Shown piece after piece: positions 23,801-31,933 of a DNA stretch of 47,625 nucleotides; the first letter of the stretch is position 1; the number at the start of each line of letters is the position of its first letter. The stretch covers positions 1 to 47,625 of the IMG/VR virus record IMGVR_UViG_3300033145_001371; one strand, written 5' to 3'. This DNA is from a virus. Both the position numbers and the translations under genes were made by a program. The notes beneath the pieces are model-generated. The model was given only the letters and a program-made list of their open reading frames with translations. It was not told the DNA's origin and did not search any database.

Positions 23801-25409
23801 AAAAGCCAAAGATGTGATAGTTGGTGCTACGGACGAGGAAATTCAAGCTATTTTAGACCTCATAAAAGAATGGAAGAAAGCAAGAAATGAGGTTAAAACC
23901 TTCGCAGAAATAGCTGCTGATACTTGGGCAAGTGCATATGAAAGTATAGGAAGGGCAGCATTTTCTAGCATAGTTGATATTATCAGAGGGGTAAAAACAA
24001 TGGAAGAGGCATTCCTTGAGTTTGCCAAAAAGCTCCAGACAATCGTTGTGGATGCTCTTTTGAATCTGGCTGTAGCGGCAGCAAAGTCAGGAAATGCAAT
24101 AGCAGCTATCTTTTTAGGATTAGGGGCTCTAATTGTTGCAACTTTTGATAAGATAATAAGTGAGTTAGATGGATCTGCTGAAGCTGCTAGAGATTTGGAG
24201 AATGCACTTTCAAGAATAGGCGCAACCACAGAGTGGCTAGAGGAAAGCTTCAAAGATATCGGTATATCACTCACTGGTAGTATCAATAATGCAGAGAGGG
24301 CTATACGTAATCTTCAGCAGGCACAGGAAGACCTTGCACTCAATACCCGTGAGAAGCTGATAAAGGAGCTTGACAACTACTACGACTACCGAGTGCTCAA
24401 GGAAATGGACTTGACCGAGCTTCTGGCGTTATCAGCTGAGACTAGACTTGGACTGGAAGCAGGCACGCTTGAGGAGATAGCCGAGACTGCTGAGGAAGTT
24501 GCCGAGAGGGAAAAGGATGCCAAAGTCGGTACGCTTGCAGCAATTGAGGATGCCTATGCCAAAGAATCTGCTTTGATAGATAAGAAAATCAAGCTGATTG
24601 AGATAGAAATAACGCTTCTTATGGCGGCGGCTCAGGCGGAGAGGGGTAATTTGGAGGCAGCAGAACAGCTTAGACGGAAAGCATTGGCTGACCTTTCTCA
24701 GATGCTTTATACCGAAGAAGAACTATTGGAAATGGAAGAAGAAAAAAAGAAAGCAAGGAAAGGAGAAAAGAAGGGGATAGATGATGTTGCAGATGCAACC
24801 AAAGATGCTACTAGAGAAACTAAAAAATACGGAAGAGAGGGAAAAAGGTCGGCAGATGATGTAAGGAATGCTTTCGGGAGAACTAGAAGAGAGATAGAGG
24901 ATTTAGAAGGCTCAACAGATAAGGCAAGAGTAGGAATCGAAGACTGGGGTGACGCTGGGAGGATGAACGCCCAAAAACTAACAGAAGGATTCAACGAAGC
25001 AAGGATAGGCATAGAATTATGGGGAAATGAGATAGACAAGCTGCCGAAGCAAATCGATATAGGGTGGGATATACCCGATTTTCCTGAACTGAAAATCCCT
25101 ACACAGACAATTTATACAGACTGGGGCATAGATACTCCCGATTTCCCTCGCCTGCAAAATTATCAAATAGGGACTCCTTACGTGCCGAGAACCCAGGTGG
25201 CGGTTGTCCACAAAGGGGAAGCTATTATCCCAGCAGGTCAGAATAGAGCAGGCGGAGCAGGCGGAAATGGTGGAACTCAGGTAGTTTATGAGCGGGGAGC
25301 TATCAGGATGATTGTTCAAGGTGGGATTAATCAGCAGGTGGATTTGGAGAAAGCAATGGACTACTTAGCCAAAAAGCAGACTGAATTAATGAGGAGACCA
25401 GGAAGATGA
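20802..25409 (+). CDS. tape measure protein
   Basis: A 1535-residue protein from TTG 20802, after GAGGTGATAATAAA. It is the largest gene, directly after the chaperones. Residues 1-360 match the phage tape measure core (A-Y-I-Q-L-E-A-R, T-A-G-S-T-A-E-A-S-T-Q-Y-E-A, A-L-G-E-L-F-G-R-K-E-A). Residues about 385-450 are strongly hydrophobic and may insert in the membrane. Three near-identical 37-residue repeats lie at DNA 23352-23684. Long coiled coils follow. At about 0.15 nm per residue this predicts a tail near 230 nm. Confidence 0.95.
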   Translation: MAVGSKIGEAYIQLEARMGKYEAQLKSAEVMTGKSVGKMQSKFQALAPTFRKVGIGMGLAGGAITAAVVGTFKAFTDYETKLVDMAKVTGESFESIEEKITSIDPILGSSTQLMAGYYQVISAGVKDPVKALETLTIAAQTAKAAHVDQSEVVKGITKMMAGYEGAIKSTSEAADLLFSIEKEGQTSVAELIPVIGGLAKVSSDLNIDQIAMAASMATITKTAGSTAEASTQYEAILTGLMKPTENMTKAISKMGYETAEAAIKELGFVQVLKNLEEETGGSAQALGELFGRKEAMIGFSALGAKGFETLNDTIVEVGKGVGSQKRAFDEWSKSGQASIEEIKNTFVNFGVDVGRILAPKIKELMGKITDIIKKISDWAKAHSGITSAIVKFAVVLGPLLVGLGGLLMVLPGLVTLAPLVGAAFHTMLGPVGLVTAAIAGAVAAFLYFYKTNEKFAAFINKMGGAIKTFVTDAWDRLVWLIKNWGEVWEAAKQIVTETFKFIGKTIWKVLTNKDAFIAFIKLWSQLYISVGKIITDTMVFVGKVIARASSIIWAPIWESLKWLGEQFAYWFGKIENAILKAIGTAVKWVTEKFVKLANFITQKVLNPIIAGFESFANAILGSIGWVVEKIIRLFGKLPNFILKAFGTSKEEVKQFATDIKEKFEVELGRIPEIAEDALTFEIPQKTLQEPKKFADRMSDAWEIIKAQYRDIPGDLAIYLKQLETEWNEITAAAGEFGDAVGVEEYKAKIDGVIAKLKELGIDTTELEKTQKELQEQLDKTAGSVNKLTKNLDNLKDVAIATGKKLVKSFDDFEDVAIPATANVTDAIVVFLKKLDGVTEAIEKIPPALAKIKDIDALGDINEALEALYMSFKPFPPVIEKVSKALQEIKDVEALGDINEALELLYMSFKPLPRTIEKTRLNLEKIKDVDALGDINEALELLYLSFRPLPEAIKKIPIGIKKAEDVIVPAFVNISVALRDWIIMMTKPLPAAIKAIPIAVEKAKDVIVGATDEEIQAILDLIKEWKKARNEVKTFAEIAADTWASAYESIGRAAFSSIVDIIRGVKTMEEAFLEFAKKLQTIVVDALLNLAVAAAKSGNAIAAIFLGLGALIVATFDKIISELDGSAEAARDLENALSRIGATTEWLEESFKDIGISLTGSINNAERAIRNLQQAQEDLALNTREKLIKELDNYYDYRVLKEMDLTELLALSAETRLGLEAGTLEEIAETAEEVAEREKDAKVGTLAAIEDAYAKESALIDKKIKLIEIEITLLMAAAQAERGNLEAAEQLRRKALADLSQMLYTEEELLEMEEEKKKARKGEKKGIDDVADATKDATRETKKYGREGKRSADDVRNAFGRTRREIEDLEGSTDKARVGIEDWGDAGRMNAQKLTEGFNEARIGIELWGNEIDKLPKQIDIGWDIPDFPELKIPTQTIYTDWGIDTPDFPRLQNYQIGTPYVPRTQVAVVHKGEAIIPAGQNRAGGAGGNGGTQVVYERGAIRMIVQGGINQQVDLEKAMDYLAKKQTELMRRPGR
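23352..23684 (+). repeat. three tandem 111-bp repeats inside the tape measure gene
   Basis: Units at 23352-23462, 23463-23573 and 23574-23684 each encode 37 residues with the core A-L-G-D-I-N-E-A-L-E-x-L-Y-x-S-F. The DNA has diverged at third positions while the protein is kept. Degenerate copies of similar period flank them on both sides. Confidence 0.85.
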
Positions 25410-26164
25410 GTGTAATCTTAAAAAATAGCTCAAATGTAATTCAATATACTTTCCCTTCTGGGTGCGAGATTGATTCAGAACCTTTTTCCAAACGATTAGA
25501 TACAGAGCCTAAAGCTTTTGCTCACGGTGGAATTATTGTAAGTGATAGTAAGATTTCGACAAGGTTCATTTCCCTTCACGGTATATTTGCCAAAGCTACT
25601 CAAACTCTTATGGAAAGTGAACTTAATTCTATCAAAAAAGCAGTTTATACTGAGGATTTACGTTTATACGCAACTCAAAATGCCAATGACTTCTATAAAG
25701 TTGAATGTCTTAGCTTTGAGCATACTTTTTTAGGGATGATTCAGAATGTAGAGATAAATATCGACTTCCTCGTGAGCGACCCTTTTCGGTATTATAAGGA
25801 CTTGACTACCGATACAAAAAATCCCGTAGTATCAGGGACTCCCTACACAGTCAATAACGCAGGGGATGTTGAGGTAAGTCCTGTAATTTCCTATACCGCA
25901 GGCGGAACGCAGAGCAAGGTTAAAATCCAGAATAATGAGGATGCTGGGAAATACTTTGAATATTCAGGTGGACTGGTCAATACTGACGTTTTGGAGATAG
26001 ATTGCTTAGAAGGGACAGTAGAGAAAAACGGTAGTGACGTGATAGTGGATTGGTTAGGCAGTTTTATCGATTTGGCAAGTGGAGATAATACAATAACCAT
26101 TACCATTACAGGAACTTCGGGAACTTCCGTATGTATATTTACTTTTAGAAAAAAATATCTATAA
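25406..26164 (+). CDS. distal tail protein (Dit-like)
   Basis: A 252-residue protein overlapping the tape measure stop by four bases. It has the Dit pattern: an N-terminal strand, then R-F-I-S-L-H-G-I-F, an L-Y-A-T-Q-N-A-N-D-F-Y-K-V-E-C segment, and F-L-V-S-D-P-F-R-Y-Y before a galectin-like C-terminal beta domain (from residue 140). Dit forms the hub at the tail end and holds the adhesion proteins. Confidence 0.82.
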   Translation: MSVILKNSSNVIQYTFPSGCEIDSEPFSKRLDTEPKAFAHGGIIVSDSKISTRFISLHGIFAKATQTLMESELNSIKKAVYTEDLRLYATQNANDFYKVECLSFEHTFLGMIQNVEINIDFLVSDPFRYYKDLTTDTKNPVVSGTPYTVNNAGDVEVSPVISYTAGGTQSKVKIQNNEDAGKYFEYSGGLVNTDVLEIDCLEGTVEKNGSDVIVDWLGSFIDLASGDNTITITITGTSGTSVCIFTFRKKYL

Positions 26165-26188
26165 AAATTAAATAGGGAGGTAATTATT

Positions 26189-26896
26189 ATGGTTTGGGAT
26201 GCTACAAATCCGTCGGGTGCTACCAAAATTAAGGACTCCGATGACGAAATCCGTGACAATTTTGCAGCTATTGAGGCGGTGATAGGTTCAATTGCCGACC
26301 CGTCTAAATTTAGTGTGGATGCTGATGGGAATGTTGATATGCATAGCCACTCAATTAACAATGTGTCGGTAATAAATGCAGTACTTGCCGCTGAGCTTTC
26401 TCAACTTGAGACTATGGGTGCTACCACTATCGTTGCTACTCAGTGGGCTTGGCTTGGGGCGTATGATGCAGAAAGTAATGCACGGGCTTATCTTGCTACT
26501 GCCTCTCAAGACGATTTGGTTGATGGTGTTCCCACAAAAATTCTTCTGAATGCTGAGTCATACGACCCTGGAAGTAACTTTGATCTGGCAAATTCCAGGT
26601 ATGTTATTCCCGTGACAGGATATTATCAGGTGAATGCAAACATATCGTTTAAGAATGTAGTGGCGGATAAATCATACATTGTGCTGATTTATGTGAATGA
26701 GGCTAGGTATTCTCAAAATCTTTCTCATGCTGCCTTTGTTTCCACAACGTATGTTACTCATTCTGACCTCGTTTATGGAGTAGCTGGTCAATATATCGAA
26801 CTATATGGTATATCTAATGCAGGTGTAAATACAGTTGACGTATCGAATGGTACTGGAGCTTGGACTTATATGTCAGTCCATATGGTTACAACTTAG
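26189..26896 (+). CDS. tail fibre with C1q-like head domain
   Basis: A 235-residue protein after GGGAGGTAATTATT. The start (W-D-A-T-N-P-S-G-A-T-K-I-K-D-S-D-D-E-I-R-D-N-F) is a common phage fibre attachment motif. The C-terminal 130 residues follow the C1q/TNF jelly roll: Y-V-I-P-V-T-G-Y-Y-Q-V-N-A-N-I-S-F, I-Y-V-N-E-A-R, L-V-Y-G-V-A-G-Q-Y-I-E-L-Y and W-T-Y-M-S-V-H-M-V. C1q-like heads are trimeric, so this is a good receptor-binding candidate. Confidence 0.78.
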   Translation: MVWDATNPSGATKIKDSDDEIRDNFAAIEAVIGSIADPSKFSVDADGNVDMHSHSINNVSVINAVLAAELSQLETMGATTIVATQWAWLGAYDAESNARAYLATASQDDLVDGVPTKILLNAESYDPGSNFDLANSRYVIPVTGYYQVNANISFKNVVADKSYIVLIYVNEARYSQNLSHAAFVSTTYVTHSDLVYGVAGQYIELYGISNAGVNTVDVSNGTGAWTYMSVHMVTT

Positions 26897-27033
26897 AAGA
26901 GCAAATATTGAGAAACTAAGGACTGAGACGGAAAAACAGCTAAATTATGTAAGGCAACAAATGGTTTTTGGGGACTAAAAGGAAATATTAATAACCCAAC
27001 ACAATATGGGATTTGTTTTGAGGAGACTAAGAA

Positions 27034-27195
27034 TTGAAGAAAAAAGAAACTAAATTAAAACAAATTGACAATCTAAAAACTGAGATTGAGAATAATATTG
27101 TTGGCTTTGATACTCAAATAAAAGAGCTTACTGGCGCAAGGAATTATGCACAGTTTTTGTTAGAAAAAATAAAGAAGGCTAATAATGGCGCTTGA
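27034..27195 (+). CDS. small coiled-coil protein
   Basis: A 53-residue Lys/Glu-rich helical protein starting at TTG 27034 after GAGGAGAC. It overlaps the next gene by 11 bases. Short coiled-coil proteins next to tail-tip genes are common but their role is not known. The 137-base gap before it (26897-27033) holds no gene I can support. Confidence 0.5.
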   Translation: MKKKETKLKQIDNLKTEIENNIVGFDTQIKELTGARNYAQFLLEKIKKANNGA

Positions 27196-29695
27196 TGTAA
27201 TTGCTAATAAAACTTGGGATGAGATAGACAAGACCTGGGACGAGTTTACCTTAGAGACTTGGGAAGGCTGGGTTGAGTTCGGCTATGCTTTGAAAATCTA
27301 CAATACCAGTGGGGACAAGGTTGCCGAGATTACAGGGGACTTGAAGAATCCCACCCTAACCAGTTTAGAATTTGAGACTCTCCAGCAGGGAGGTTGTGGA
27401 GCTTTCTCTTTCACGCTTGCCAAGCCCTACACGCAGGCAACGATAGACTACGATTATCGGGTGGACATTCACTTTTTTACCGCACAGGAGCTTTACTTTT
27501 CTGGCAAGATAATCAACAAGCCCATAGAGGGCACAGAGAAGCCGCAGACCTATTCTGGCTGGGGTTACTTCAACGAGCTGGAGAAGAAGATAATAGACAC
27601 GGAAATCTCGCCTGGTAGTGATATAGCAGTAGCAGTTACTAGTGTTTTGGATACTCATATTACACCTTACACAAGTATAGTCAAGGACGCAACTCTAATT
27701 GATACGGTTAGTCACGATTTGGTAGCCACGATTGATTTTGAGGATGAGTATGCCAACGAAATAATGAAGAGGCTTACCGAGCTTGCGGTTGACTACAAGT
27801 TCGGAGTCAATGAGGACAGGAAATTCTACTTCCAGGCTATTGATACCTCAGTAAACTACTACTGGCACGTAGGCAAGCACCTGTCAGAATTCCTACCAGA
27901 GGAAGACCCTTCAGATATAGTCAAGAAGGTTATAGCTATTTATCCTGAAGTATTTACTGATGGTTATAGACTGAAGATAACCAGCGAGGCAGGAGACTAT
28001 GCGGGGCTTTATGACAAGCGGTTCAGCTTGCCTGAAATAGTCAACCCTTTCTCCACTACAGACAGGGCTCAGGGGACTCCCTCTACAAACCCAGCAGGCA
28101 CGGGAGCAGCTAACCTTACAGATGGTGACTATTCTACCTTGTGGGAAAGTGGAACTAATCAGGCGAGCGGACATTATATTGAGATTGATTTGGGAGCAGA
28201 CTATGAAAATGTTGCTGCAGTAGAGATAGACTCAATCCACGCTAACGCTAAGGAATACTGTGCCAAATCTATCAAGATAGAGGTCAAGCCTGACGGTGGA
28301 AGTTATGTTACTATGCTTTCTTCCGATAATGACATTGGTTGGAAGCCTTATCTTACTTTCAGGCCTACGACTGCAAAGTATATCAAGCTTTCTCTGACTG
28401 GCTCATCAAGTGAGGAGTGGAAAGTCGGATTAGTAAAAGTATACCAGCTTGATTTGACGGATGCTCAGAGATGGGCTGATTGGAAATTATCAACTTTGGA
28501 GAACGTGAAAAAGCGAGCAATTGCCAAAATTAGTAATATACAAAATTTAATAATGAACTCGGCAGGGCTATTTCCCATAAAGCCAGTAGGCAAGGCTAGG
28601 ATATTTGACAGGAACGGGACTAAGATTGATGATTATCAAATTACCGCCTGTAAATATTTCCTATCTTCTGGAGGCTTCAATCTTAATCTTGAGCTGGGTG
28701 ATGTAAAAACCATTGCCGACCCTATGAAGGATATGGAGAGGAGAATTAGAGAGAATGAGAATTCAGGAGTAAGAAGAGCGAAAAATCTCTCGCTTTCAAA
28801 AGGATTCCAGCTTTCTCAGATAAAGGGGACTTACATTGGAGAGAATGAAATTCAGACGAAGCAACTAGCTGCTAAGTCAGTCTTAGCAGGACAGGTTGAG
28901 GTAGTTGGAATTGACGATAATGGCCGAATTGTAATTGCCGATGCAACTGATGCAGATGAGATAACAGGAGGTATAAACAGCTATGCTACAACTCTCATCC
29001 AACCTGCTAAACTTTCTCTTAGTTGGGAAACAGGGAAGATAGTAATTGGCCAGAATGCCCTCGGAACTGACAAACCTGGAATGATAATCAATGACGGGAC
29101 TCATGACAGAATTGAGCTTGGTAAGATAAATAGCGACTACGGGGGGACTTTTAGAGATGCAGATGGAGTCGTTTCAGTTCAGTTGGGCACAGTCCAGGGA
29201 ATTTGGCATGAGGTTTATGATGAAATTCTAACTGAAGCTGCTACATCAATCACTATATCAGACTTAGATGGAAATAGCGATATTCTATATATGATTCGGG
29301 CAAAAATTGTAGCTGGTGCTGGAGGCACAATAGATTTTGCTTTACGCCCGAACAATGACTCAGGAGCAAATTATGGAAGACAGTGGGTTTTAGGAGAGAA
29401 CGATGTAGTTACTGCAGGCAGGCAGACAAATGCTATTAGAATTTTTCTCTTAGATTCTACTGCAGAAAATCAGTTAGGTTATGGGAAAATTATGCTTTGG
29501 GCTAAAAGTGGGGTGAACAGACTTGCTATGACTGATTTTGGTTATAGAGCTGCGGTTGAAACTATAGGAAGAGTTGCTCCTTGTGCACAGATTTGGAACA
29601 ACAGTACTGATAATATCACTTCCCTAGTATTCGCTGCTGATACGGCAAGTGGATTTGGAATAAGATCTCAAATTACCATTTATAAGAAGGTATAG
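27185..29695 (+). CDS. tail-tip protein (Tal-like) with discoidin-like domain and fibre C-terminus
   Basis: An 836-residue protein. Residues 1-270 fit the tail-associated base (L-K-I-Y-N-T-S-G-D-K-V-A, L-Q-Q-G-G-C-G-A-F-S-F, G-W-G-Y-F-N-E-L). Residues about 285-420 resemble an F5/8 type C (discoidin, CBM32) domain: N-L-T-D-G-D-Y-S-T-L-W, Y-I-E-I-D-L-G, A-K-Y-I-K-L-S-L. After a return to base sequence and a coiled coil (about 500-540), the C-terminal 250 residues look like a fibre shaft and head. It probably contacts cell-surface sugar. Confidence 0.8.
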   Translation: MALDVIANKTWDEIDKTWDEFTLETWEGWVEFGYALKIYNTSGDKVAEITGDLKNPTLTSLEFETLQQGGCGAFSFTLAKPYTQATIDYDYRVDIHFFTAQELYFSGKIINKPIEGTEKPQTYSGWGYFNELEKKIIDTEISPGSDIAVAVTSVLDTHITPYTSIVKDATLIDTVSHDLVATIDFEDEYANEIMKRLTELAVDYKFGVNEDRKFYFQAIDTSVNYYWHVGKHLSEFLPEEDPSDIVKKVIAIYPEVFTDGYRLKITSEAGDYAGLYDKRFSLPEIVNPFSTTDRAQGTPSTNPAGTGAANLTDGDYSTLWESGTNQASGHYIEIDLGADYENVAAVEIDSIHANAKEYCAKSIKIEVKPDGGSYVTMLSSDNDIGWKPYLTFRPTTAKYIKLSLTGSSSEEWKVGLVKVYQLDLTDAQRWADWKLSTLENVKKRAIAKISNIQNLIMNSAGLFPIKPVGKARIFDRNGTKIDDYQITACKYFLSSGGFNLNLELGDVKTIADPMKDMERRIRENENSGVRRAKNLSLSKGFQLSQIKGTYIGENEIQTKQLAAKSVLAGQVEVVGIDDNGRIVIADATDADEITGGINSYATTLIQPAKLSLSWETGKIVIGQNALGTDKPGMIINDGTHDRIELGKINSDYGGTFRDADGVVSVQLGTVQGIWHEVYDEILTEAATSITISDLDGNSDILYMIRAKIVAGAGGTIDFALRPNNDSGANYGRQWVLGENDVVTAGRQTNAIRIFLLDSTAENQLGYGKIMLWAKSGVNRLAMTDFGYRAAVETIGRVAPCAQIWNNSTDNITSLVFAADTASGFGIRSQITIYKKV

Positions 29696-29696
29696 A

Positions 29697-29936
29697 ATGA
29701 AACCATACGTTGTGACCTATATGACTAAGAAAGGTAAAATAAAGGAAAAGGGCTTCCAAAATGGACTTAAATCAATTCAGATAATAGAGCCCTCCCAGTG
29801 GTATGAAGATAATGTTATGAAACCTCATCGGGTAATAGCACAGAAGGAAAGAGACTATGAGGAAAAGCAGTTAAAAGTTGCGAGGAAGATGAAAGAAATG
29901 GCAGAAAAGGAAATAGAAAAGGAGAGGAAACTATGA
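29697..29936 (+). CDS. small charged protein of the tail-tip operon
   Basis: A 79-residue protein: a short N-terminal strand region and a long Lys/Glu helix (E-E-K-Q-L-K-V-A-R-K-M-K-E-M-A-E-K). It starts two bases after the tail-tip stop and overlaps the next gene by four bases. No family recognised. Confidence 0.6.
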   Translation: MKPYVVTYMTKKGKIKEKGFQNGLKSIQIIEPSQWYEDNVMKPHRVIAQKERDYEEKQLKVARKMKEMAEKEIEKERKL

Positions 29937-30976
29937 AGGTAAAGTTAGTTATTCCAGAAGAGATTGAAATTGGCAAGAATTTCACGGCTAGAGTTGAAGA
30001 AATAGTAGAAACGGAGGAAGCATTGTTATTGCAGGCTCATAATGAACCAGAAGTATTCGTTATCCTTAAAAATGTAAAGCATTGGTTACAGAATCCTGAG
30101 ACAGCGCTAGCACTGAATTACGATATCTATAAAAGAAAAATGGTTACGCTTGAACAACTCAATGAGTATCCTACTGGTGATACCTTTAAAAAGATTGGTG
30201 AGCCGAAAAGAGCCAGGGATATTTATTATCCTTCTACTGAGCCAGTATGCAAGGCGTGGAGACCTGATAGGAGAGGAATTATAAGCATCGGTACAGGCGA
30301 GGGGTCAATGCCTTCTGTAGAAAATACTAAGAAATTATGTAATATCTGGCTTCCATTCAAAACATACTCAAGTTTTATGGAACAGATTGGTAAGACAGGA
30401 ATAGAAGCGATTTTTATGCATACAAAAAGAGATGAGAATAGGTTCAACGTTGCGGGCTATCTGGCGGTGGAAGAACCATTGAGCAAGCCGTCCGGGAAGC
30501 CTATCGGTGAGCCTGACGACGGAAAGGTGACGGACTCTAATACTATTTGGGGGCGAATAAATACTTTTAGGAGAAAAACTAACAAGCCGATCGGCATTCT
30601 GGATAATGATGTCCATTTTAGAGTCTGGTCAAAAGAATGTAAGAGACATCTGGAAATTTATAAGGCTGTGGATTTCTTGATGAGCGAGCTATATCCTTAC
30701 CATACCCAAGTAGAAGATCCGATTGAGCGAATGGAAAACTCTTATAAATGGATAGCCGAGTTCAGCGAAAAATATGACAAGCCGTTTATTGTTATTGCTC
30801 AGGCTACCTATGGGGAAGCCAATGGCAAACTGAATCTTCCTGACCTACAGGAGCAACACGACTTTTGGTGCAAGGAAAAGGGATTGGGTATTATATGGTG
30901 GAAATGGCAGGGCAGTTCTGGCCAGTCTATCAAGGAAGAGTTCCAGGATGAAATAAAAAGGCTACATAAATTATAA
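29933..30976 (+). CDS. TIM-barrel-like putative glycoside hydrolase
   Basis: A 347-residue protein. The first 95 residues form a small N-terminal region. The rest reads like a TIM barrel: R-G-I-I-S-I-G-T-G-E-G, I-E-A-I-F-M-H, V-A-G-Y-L-A-V-E-E-P-L, K-P-I-G-I-L-D-N-D-V-H, V-D-F-L-M-S-E-L-Y-P-Y, P-F-I-V-I-A-Q-A and G-I-I-W-W-K-W at strand ends, with acidic residues as in retaining glycosidases. Coupled to the tail-tip genes, it could degrade a host surface glycan. No family is certain. Confidence 0.5.
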   Translation: MKVKLVIPEEIEIGKNFTARVEEIVETEEALLLQAHNEPEVFVILKNVKHWLQNPETALALNYDIYKRKMVTLEQLNEYPTGDTFKKIGEPKRARDIYYPSTEPVCKAWRPDRRGIISIGTGEGSMPSVENTKKLCNIWLPFKTYSSFMEQIGKTGIEAIFMHTKRDENRFNVAGYLAVEEPLSKPSGKPIGEPDDGKVTDSNTIWGRINTFRRKTNKPIGILDNDVHFRVWSKECKRHLEIYKAVDFLMSELYPYHTQVEDPIERMENSYKWIAEFSEKYDKPFIVIAQATYGEANGKLNLPDLQEQHDFWCKEKGLGIIWWKWQGSSGQSIKEEFQDEIKRLHKL

Positions 30977-31000
30977 TAAATAGGCCAGAAAGGAGACTAT

Positions 31001-31054
31001 ATGAGCAAAGTATCACCTCAAGAGAAAAGAGGGTTAAAACGTACCTTGAAATAA
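31001..31054 (+). CDS. possible 17-residue peptide
   Basis: ATG 31001 follows AAAGGAGAC. The first 15 bases are identical to those of the gene at 2004. The peptide is basic and very short. It may be the remnant of a small gene rather than a working one. Confidence 0.25.
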   Translation: MSKVSPQEKRGLKRTLK

Positions 31055-31088
31055 GCCTGATAGCAAAAATAGAGAGGAGATGATTACA

Positions 31089-31166
31089 ATGGAATATATC
31101 GGTGGGTTAGCGTTATTTATCGTAGTGGTTTACATTTTCTATAAAGAAGTGATTCAGAAAAAATAG
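31089..31166 (+). CDS. tiny single-span membrane protein
   Basis: A 25-residue protein, nearly all one membrane span (GGLALFIVVVYIFY) with a Lys-rich end. ATG 31089 follows GAGGAG by eight bases. Tiny membrane peptides occur in phage lysis regions, and the endolysin follows 1.2 kb on. That link is only suggestive. Confidence 0.45.
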   Translation: MEYIGGLALFIVVVYIFYKEVIQKK

Positions 31167-31186
31167 CAAAAGGAGAAGATAAAATA

Positions 31187-31369
31187 ATGGCGGGGCCGAA
31201 AGATCCTAGAAAATATAAACTTTGGAAAAAACGGATAAGTGAGACTTTAAAAGGTAGACGCCATTCAGACGAATATAAAGAAAAAATGAGGGAGGCTACA
31301 AAAGGTAAACATGTAGGGGAAAATAATAATTTTTATGGTGGCTTGATTTTCTTCTGGAATAAACTATAA
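31187..31369 (+). pseudogene. truncated NUMOD3-type homing endonuclease fragment
   Basis: A 60-residue frame with I-S-E-T-L-K-G-R-R-H-S-D-E-Y-K and A-T-K-G-K-H-V-G-E-N-N-N-F-Y-G-G, the DNA-binding repeats that normally precede an HNH nuclease. It stops right after the repeats, with no nuclease domain. It lies just ahead of a second, longer copy and looks like the remains of an earlier insertion. Confidence 0.6.
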
Positions 31370-31388
31370 TAAAAGAAAAGGAAACATT

Positions 31389-31877
31389 ATGCCAAAAGGA
31401 ATTTATAAAAGGACTAAAAAAGGAAAAGAAAATATGAGCGAAGCTCATAAAGGACATCTTGGTTTTTGGCTAGGCAAAAAAAGAAGTCCAGAAGATATTG
31501 AAAAGTTTAGACAATCTCATTTAGGAAAGAAACAAAGCAAAGAAACAAAACGAAAAAGAATGGAAAGTATTAGTGGAGCAAATCATTATAATTGGAAAGG
31601 TGGATTGACTCCGTTAGTAAGACAGGTAAGACGGTGTTTTAAGTATAGACAGTGGAGAAGTGATGTATTTACAAGAGATGATTTTACTTATGTTTTATGT
31701 GGAAAGCAAGGTGGTTGGGTAGAAGCAGACCATTATCCGAAAAGTTTTTCAGATATATTTTATGGAAATAAAATTAAAACTATACAAGAAGCATTGGATT
31801 GTGAGGAGTTTTGGAATATAAATAATGGTAGAACTTTATGTCGAAAATGTCATGATAAAACTAAGTCGAGAAAATGA
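31389..31877 (+). CDS. HNH homing endonuclease, zinc site damaged
   Basis: A 162-residue protein with three NUMOD3-like repeats (S-E-A-H-K-G-H-L-G, S-P-E-D-I-E-K, S-K-E-T-K-R-K-R) and a C-terminal HNH domain. The domain is clearly related to that of the gene at 2265 (R-x-W-R-S-D-V-F-x-R-D-D-F-T and I-N-N-G-R/K-T-L-C). Where the other has C-x-x-C-G, this one has Y-x-x-C-G, so a zinc ligand is lost (TAT for TGT). The active-site His and the last C-x-x-C-H are present. Probably decaying. Confidence 0.75.
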   Translation: MPKGIYKRTKKGKENMSEAHKGHLGFWLGKKRSPEDIEKFRQSHLGKKQSKETKRKRMESISGANHYNWKGGLTPLVRQVRRCFKYRQWRSDVFTRDDFTYVLCGKQGGWVEADHYPKSFSDIFYGNKIKTIQEALDCEEFWNINNGRTLCRKCHDKTKSRK

Positions 31878-31933
31878 TGAACTCTAATGTAATCCAATTA
31901 AACTTTAGAATATAACAAAAGGAGGAACGAAAG

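Noticed and set aside
22952-24286. Long minus-strand open frames opposite the tape measure gene (285 and 147 codons)
   Set aside because: They mirror the low-complexity repeat and helical region of the tape measure gene, have no ribosome site, and no other minus-strand gene exists here.
26897-27033. Short + strand frame (23 codons, coiled-coil-like) after the C1q fibre, ending with a TAA at 26978
   Set aside because: It has only an ATT or CTA-type start and a poor ribosome site, and is too short to support. It may be the remains of a small gene.
31874-31915. 13-codon frame after the damaged HNH gene
   Set aside because: Overlaps the HNH stop and has no other support.
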